Assembly: GCF_000003605.2 (NCBI RefSeq)
Contig: NW_003141817.1
Location: 167,199 to 190,302, forward strand
Origin: Saccoglossus kowalevskii
Lineage: Eukaryota; Hemichordata; Enteropneusta; Harrimaniidae
Reading direction: 5' to 3'
Length of the DNA: 23,104 nucleotides
Below are positions 20,167 through 23,104 of the stretch, piece after piece. Made by a program: the position numbers and the translations under genes. The first letter of the stretch is position 1; each line of letters begins with the position of its first letter. Below the pieces are notes generated by a model. It had not been told where the DNA came from. It saw only the letters and a program-made list of their open reading frames with translations, and searched no databases.

Positions 20167-21435
20167 GGTGACTCGCTGAACTTAAATAAAGGCGTGATAA
20201 CTGCAACTCGAAGTGCATATCGCACAGATTGATGGTCACTCCTACTATATCTCTCCTGTAAAACGTGTCGAATCATGCCAGTTACCTGGTATCCATGCGA
20301 ACAGGCGTTGAGGGGCAATTAAATGTATGTTATGAGCGTTTAATATTGGGTAATGATTAGACACAAAAACCGACACTGACGTGGAGTGGGTTCATATAGA
20401 CTGTATCAACGGAAAACGAAGAGGATATTAAAGACGGGTTGGTAGCTCCGGTGTATGCACGTTGTGTTTGGTAGCCACATATTTCACCATGGGTGCTATA
20501 TCTGAGTTATTGGCCCGCAACATTCATATCAAGTGTGACTATCTGATCTGTGCCTGAATCACTATACGACGAAGACTCAATAACTCACGTCAACTCATAC
20601 AAAGGTTCACCTATGTGAAGCTGTTTGGTCCGTTCACCCTCGACATAGTTTTATGTTTGTTATCGCTCCCCATGTCCCCATTATTGACTGACTGCTGACT
20701 ATATGAACATTAATACGATTGCCGTTGCTATAATGAATCAGGTATCACGAGGTCCACAACACTTCAGATGTGAGAAATGTGCCTCAACACTGACGCTAGA
20801 ATGGATGGAGGGAACACGGTTGCTATGTAACAGAGGAACTGTACCCATTGGCGTTATCGTACTACATCTGGCCATGAACAAGTTTAGCGATCTGGCTGTC
20901 AAAAAATGACCACATTTTAAAAACAATCATATGGGTGACGTGTATTCAATATGGAGCTGTCATTCGCTTCGTATTCATATTATTTTTTGTATGAGTAGGA
21001 TTGAAAAATTTTGTTACCGAATTATACCGCTGGTATAGGAATGAAACTCTGCGTACAACGACGTTGACCTTGTTAAATGTCGCTCACGTGGTTTATCTTC
21101 ACTGTTTCGACCGGGTTCACCATTCCAGAGGGTGCATCCACCCTGAAGTAAAATGTCAGCACACAGACTATCTGACACACACCTCTAATGGCAGTTTCTG
21201 GCAATATAATTTGTTATGCTGATCCAGGTAGGATCATTGGCTCATTATTGTAAGCTCTGGATTATCTACTTACATTTAGTTTACATTCTGCACAACAGTC
21301 CATTTTACGGTCGTGAAGCGAAAAGAGCTTCATTTTTAATACAACGCCGTCACCCAGCAACACATCCCGGGTGTACGAAGAGTATTTTCATGAACACAAT
21401 AGGAACCTCATCTTCTGACTTTAGAAAGACGGGGT
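20167..21435. other. Upstream flank of RFX6, possible promoter region
   Basis: Sequence 5' of the candidate start codon on the minus strand. An X-box-like GATACC-A-GGTAAC (minus strand, 20281-20293) is about 115 bp upstream of the ATG. Open frames at 20703-20909, 21001-21222 and 21216-21437 (plus) and 20738-20926 (minus) have no recognised domain. Confidence 0.4.
20281..20293 (-). promoter_or_regulatory. X-box-like site upstream of candidate exon 1
   Basis: The minus strand reads GATACC-A-GGTAAC: a perfect right half-site (GGTAAC) and one mismatch in the left half. It lies about 115 bp 5' of the candidate RFX6 ATG. One-mismatch matches are expected by chance several times in 23 kb, so position is the main argument. 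Confidence 0.3.
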
Positions 21436-21439
21436 GAGT

Positions 21440-21710
21440 ATCATTTCTGTTCTGTAAGAGCCCTCGTAACAATTCGGACTTCAGCTCGGCTGATGATGAA
21501 TTCGGGCCTCAGATTGGCAAGATAATGATCCTTTCTGTTCTGTATGTTCCCTCGTAAGAATTCAGACTTCCTGAGATTGGCGCGATGATGATCCTTTCTG
21601 TTTTGTATGTTCCCTCGCAAGAATTCAGACTTCAGATTGGCGGGATGACGATCCTTTCTGTTCTGTATGCTCCCTCGTAAGAATTTGGATCTCAGATTGG
21701 CGGATGATAG
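21440..21710. repeat. Degenerate 60-bp tandem repeat, about four copies
   Basis: The units contain CTTTCTGTTCTGTATGTTCC, CTCGTAAGAATTCAGACTTC and AGATTGGCGGGATGATGATC. Clear copies start near 21529, 21591 and 21651. A longer diverged copy precedes them from about 21440 and a decayed trace follows to about 21740. Confidence 0.9.
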
Positions 21711-21740
21711 TTGAGCCCTTGTAAGAGCTTAGATTTCCAG

Positions 21741-23104
21741 GTCTATAATTAGGGTTCTTGCATGTTTATCTGAATAATAATCTACAATATCGGGCTTCCA
21801 AAATAGGGTCAAATATGCCATTTTGTGCATTCTACCACCGTGTATGTGTGGTGGGCTGAGGTTTTTGTTAGTCGTCAGCAGCAGCTGGTGGTGCACGTAC
21901 TAAGAATTGTGTAGTAGAATTTATAGGGCAAGATACAATGCTCACCAAAACATTATAGTATTTGCTTTGATACACGCCAATCAGTATAGGCAAAATTATA
22001 AATAAACACAACAAAATTATAAAACTAAACATAAAAAGCGATAGTCCCCCTGGAGACTACAATGCGTGAAAACGTTTAAAGTCAAGTGGTGTGTGGATGA
22101 GCGTTGCAATCGAGACTTCAACAAATATGTCATGATTATGTTAATACGTCTGTGAGTTGATGCATGGATGTGTCAATATGATATTCATAAGTGGACGCTA
22201 AGCACTAAGGCGGTGAAGTTGACGGCTGTCACTTGTAAAGTGGTCGTTGCATGCGCACCTGTTTGACGTTCGTTTGACGCATTGGAGCAGCAACATTGGC
22301 TCTACATAATTAGCATTCCACTGTACAATTTAATTCTCGATGACTGCTCATCCGATCTCGCGAATTGCGTGATCAGTACCGTACGTGGACTCACCACCAC
22401 CACGTCACTTTTTGGACACTCACGTTTTTATTATTATTATTATTATTATCTTAAGTGTGTTCTTGAGATAATATAGAGAAACATTGGTACGAACAATTAT
22501 GTATCTAAACAAATGTTTTTTTTAACTCATGGTCCAGCGCTTATCCCGAAAGGTCGGCCATGGACGTTGAACTGTTGATTAGATTACAGATCCTAGTGAA
22601 GAGGGATGCGAGACGTGGTCATATGTCAAACTAGCAATAGACACAGGGATATCGCCACGCCATGTCTATTATATACATTAAAGTAATCCACACAAGTTGT
22701 GTATGTTGTTCGGTGTGAATAGTTCTATGTATATTGGCAATACATTTTATACGCGCATCAAGGGGAAAATCATAGAAGGTGCTTATATTTTATTTTATAG
22801 TAATTATTTTGAGAGGTAGAAGCTTTAACTCGATGTTTTGTTTTTTGTGTATTTCATTCTAGCAGTGAAAGAACCCCCTGTCCAGTGTGAATTCTGTGGG
22901 TGGCCCTCTCAATAGCAGTAAGCACGCCTTACATTGTGACAATATATCTCGTTCAACTCCATGTCGAAAGTTTTGCCCGAATACTTGACCAGTTAATGCT
23001 TTGTCAACATCGTTCGCTATTTCATTGGGGGTTTCAACTAGTCATTGCCTTCACTAAATATGTCGAGCTACCCGTTTTTTTTTCATATAAATACAAATAT
23101 AAAA
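21741..23104. other. Distal flank, no recognised gene
   Basis: AT-rich sequence with an interrupted palindrome around TAGTC-CCCCTGGA-GACTA at 22042-22059 and a TTA microsatellite at 22428-22448. The open frame at 22282-22476 (plus) is partly the microsatellite read as poly-Tyr. No other support for a gene. Confidence 0.6.
22428..22448. repeat. (TTA)7 microsatellite
   Basis: Seven perfect TTA units within a T-rich context. Confidence 0.95.

Noticed and set aside
20818..20830. Another X-box-like word, GTTGCTATGTAAC
   Set aside because: Two or more mismatches to the consensus; such matches are expected by chance in 23 kb.
20703..20926. Overlapping plus and minus frames of 62-68 codons upstream of RFX6
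   Set aside because: No known domain, and neither strand has a supporting neighbour exon.
22042..22059. Short interrupted palindrome TAGTC...GACTA
   Set aside because: Arms of only five bases; too short to argue for a terminator, binding site or mobile-element end.

Overview
The window is AT-rich animal DNA (GC roughly in the high 30s per cent by eye) dominated by one intron-rich gene on the minus strand. The signs of an animal genome are many short exons with GT/GC-AG introns, two long minisatellites, a small inverted-repeat element and long non-coding stretches. No bacterial-type operons, tRNA, rRNA or CRISPR arrays were seen. The gene content and the dispersed GAGGGCGC octamer fit an invertebrate bilaterian, possibly a deuterostome such as a hemichordate or cephalochordate. 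I cannot fix the species.

The gene is a full-length or nearly full-length orthologue of RFX6, a winged-helix RFX transcription factor. Eighteen exons can be assembled from 16827 (5') down to the stop at 2626-2628. Every splice junction keeps frame, and the protein reads colinearly through the family: DNA-binding domain (exons 2-5), linker with the [16 protein letters not shown] block (exons 6-7), B/C/dimerisation region (exons 8-16, including [20 protein letters not shown]), a basic nuclear-localisation-like segment (exon 17), and a long Ser/Tyr/Gly/His-rich tail (exons 18-19). A short upstream exon (20124-20166) with a good start context and exactly the required phase is the best candidate for the first coding exon. 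It gives a 19-exon, 794-residue model. Otherwise translation may start at the methionine two bases into exon 2.

Layout from left to right: 1-908 no recognised gene; 910-1757 a 92/93-bp minisatellite of nine copies; 1758-2625 the 3' flank or 3' UTR; 2626-16827 the eighteen firm RFX6 exons and their introns; 4164-4484 an eight-copy 40-bp array in intron 17; 16828-20123 putative intron 1 with a TA-flanked inverted-repeat element at 18197-18391; 20124-20166 candidate exon 1; 20167-23104 the upstream flank, with a degenerate 60-bp tandem repeat at about 21440-21710 and a TTA microsatellite.

Most interesting points: (i) RFX X-box-like sites inside and just upstream of this RFX gene, including a near-perfect 14-bp palindrome in intron 4 and a group of three in intron 6, suggesting autoregulation or cross-regulation by RFX proteins; (ii) a frame-proven GC-AG intron that also carries an inverted GAGGGCGC pair; (iii) a 28-nt microexon; (iv) an intronic 40-bp array that repeats a TATAAAAGG motif at nearly constant spacing; (v) a GC-rich coding-like block on the opposite strand in intron 6; (vi) a TATC/GATA-dense stretch in the same intron. 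I see no evidence of a wholly new biological system; the novelty is in gene structure and candidate regulation.
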